From an uncultured Selenomonas sp. (GTDB lineage Bacteria; Bacillota; Negativicutes; Selenomonadales; Selenomonadaceae), in the NCBI GenBank assembly GCA_937981305.1, contig CALJPB010000314.1, positions 1 to 5,974 on the forward strand: DNA of 5,974 bases, given 5' to 3'. Positions 5,798 to 5,974 of the stretch are shown here, piece after piece. The stretch's first letter is position 1; the number at the start of each line of letters is the position of its first letter. The position numbers were made by a program, and so were the translations under genes. Under the pieces are notes generated by a model. That model saw only the letters and a program-made list of their open reading frames with translations. It searched no databases and was not told where the DNA came from.

Positions 5798-5974
5798 TTA
5801 CACAAGACCATGTGCGAGCATAACATCCGCAACCTTTGCGAACGCTGTGATGTTTGCACCCGCGACAAGATCGTCGGGGTCGGCATACAGCTCCGCGTTC
5901 TTCTTTGCGTCGCGGTAGATGTGCGACATGATCTTGCGGAGACGCTTGTCCACCTTCTCGAACGTCCACTGACG
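5798..5974 (-). CDS. gdhA: NADP-specific glutamate dehydrogenase, C-terminal 58 residues only
   Basis: Only the gene's 3' end is in the window. The visible protein starts RQWTFEKVDKRLRKIM and ends with VAGANITAFAKVADVMLAHGLV before a TAA stop at 5800-5798. The segment GANIxxFxKVADxMxAxGxV is the well-conserved C-terminus of the hexameric GdhA family, which aminates 2-oxoglutarate to glutamate with NADPH. The preceding WTFEKVDKRLRKIM helix and the short acidic region AELYADPDD also fit. Catalytic and coenzyme-binding residues lie outside the window, so cofactor preference is inferred from the family resemblance only. A strong terminator follows directly. Confidence 0.88.
   Translation of the reverse strand, partial: RQWTFEKVDKRLRKIMSHIYRDAKKNAELYADPDDLVAGANITAFAKVADVMLAHGLV

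Noticed and set aside
5715..5969. An 84-codon minus-strand frame over the gdhA end
   Set aside because: It is out of frame with the conserved GdhA C-terminus and runs through the gdhA terminator and the uppP promoter.
1..5974. Mobile elements, CRISPR arrays, tRNA/rRNA genes or toxin/defence modules
   Set aside because: No transposase, long repeat, repeat-spacer pattern or tRNA-like fold was seen. All coding space is accounted for by housekeeping-type genes.

Overview
The window reads as chromosomal DNA of a Bacillota (Firmicutes) bacterium with a fairly GC-rich coding bias. Low-confidence inference places it in the Negativicutes, near Selenomonas: it combines diderm-type housekeeping genes, GC-rich third codon positions, AGGAGG-type ribosome binding sites, and a glmS ribozyme, which is a Firmicutes-type control element. 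All real genes lie on the minus strand, so the text below follows transcription, from high to low coordinates.

Layout: (1) 5974-5798 is the last 58 codons of an NADP-type glutamate dehydrogenase (gdhA), closed by a cUUCGg-loop terminator. (2) An extended -10 promoter at about 5714-5722 starts a three-gene operon: uppP/bacA (undecaprenyl-diphosphatase), pth (peptidyl-tRNA hydrolase) and an uncharacterised radical SAM protein. The first junction has a 3-base gap, and the second is a 35-base overlap. (3) The 301-base gap 2652-2952 is packed with regulation: a near-consensus sigma-70 promoter directly after the radical SAM stop codon, a terminator hairpin overlapping the expected start of that promoter's transcript, and a well-preserved glmS self-cleaving ribozyme. 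(4) glmS (glucosamine-6-phosphate synthase) follows and ends in its own terminator. (5) A promoter abutting the next start codon drives a ThrE/DUF1212-family membrane exporter, truncated by the window edge, whose mRNA looks leaderless or nearly so.

Functionally, much of the window concerns amino-nitrogen and the cell envelope. GdhA makes glutamate. GlmS takes glutamine nitrogen into glucosamine-6-phosphate, the first committed step to UDP-GlcNAc for peptidoglycan and LPS. UppP recycles the undecaprenyl carrier of the same envelope pathways. Pth recycles peptidyl-tRNA. Terminators separate gdhA, the uppP operon, glmS and the exporter into four transcription units.

No mobile element, CRISPR array, tRNA or rRNA was seen. 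The most noteworthy items are the glmS ribozyme, the overlapping promoter/terminator upstream of it, the unassigned radical SAM protein with extra cysteines, and the near-leaderless exporter gene.
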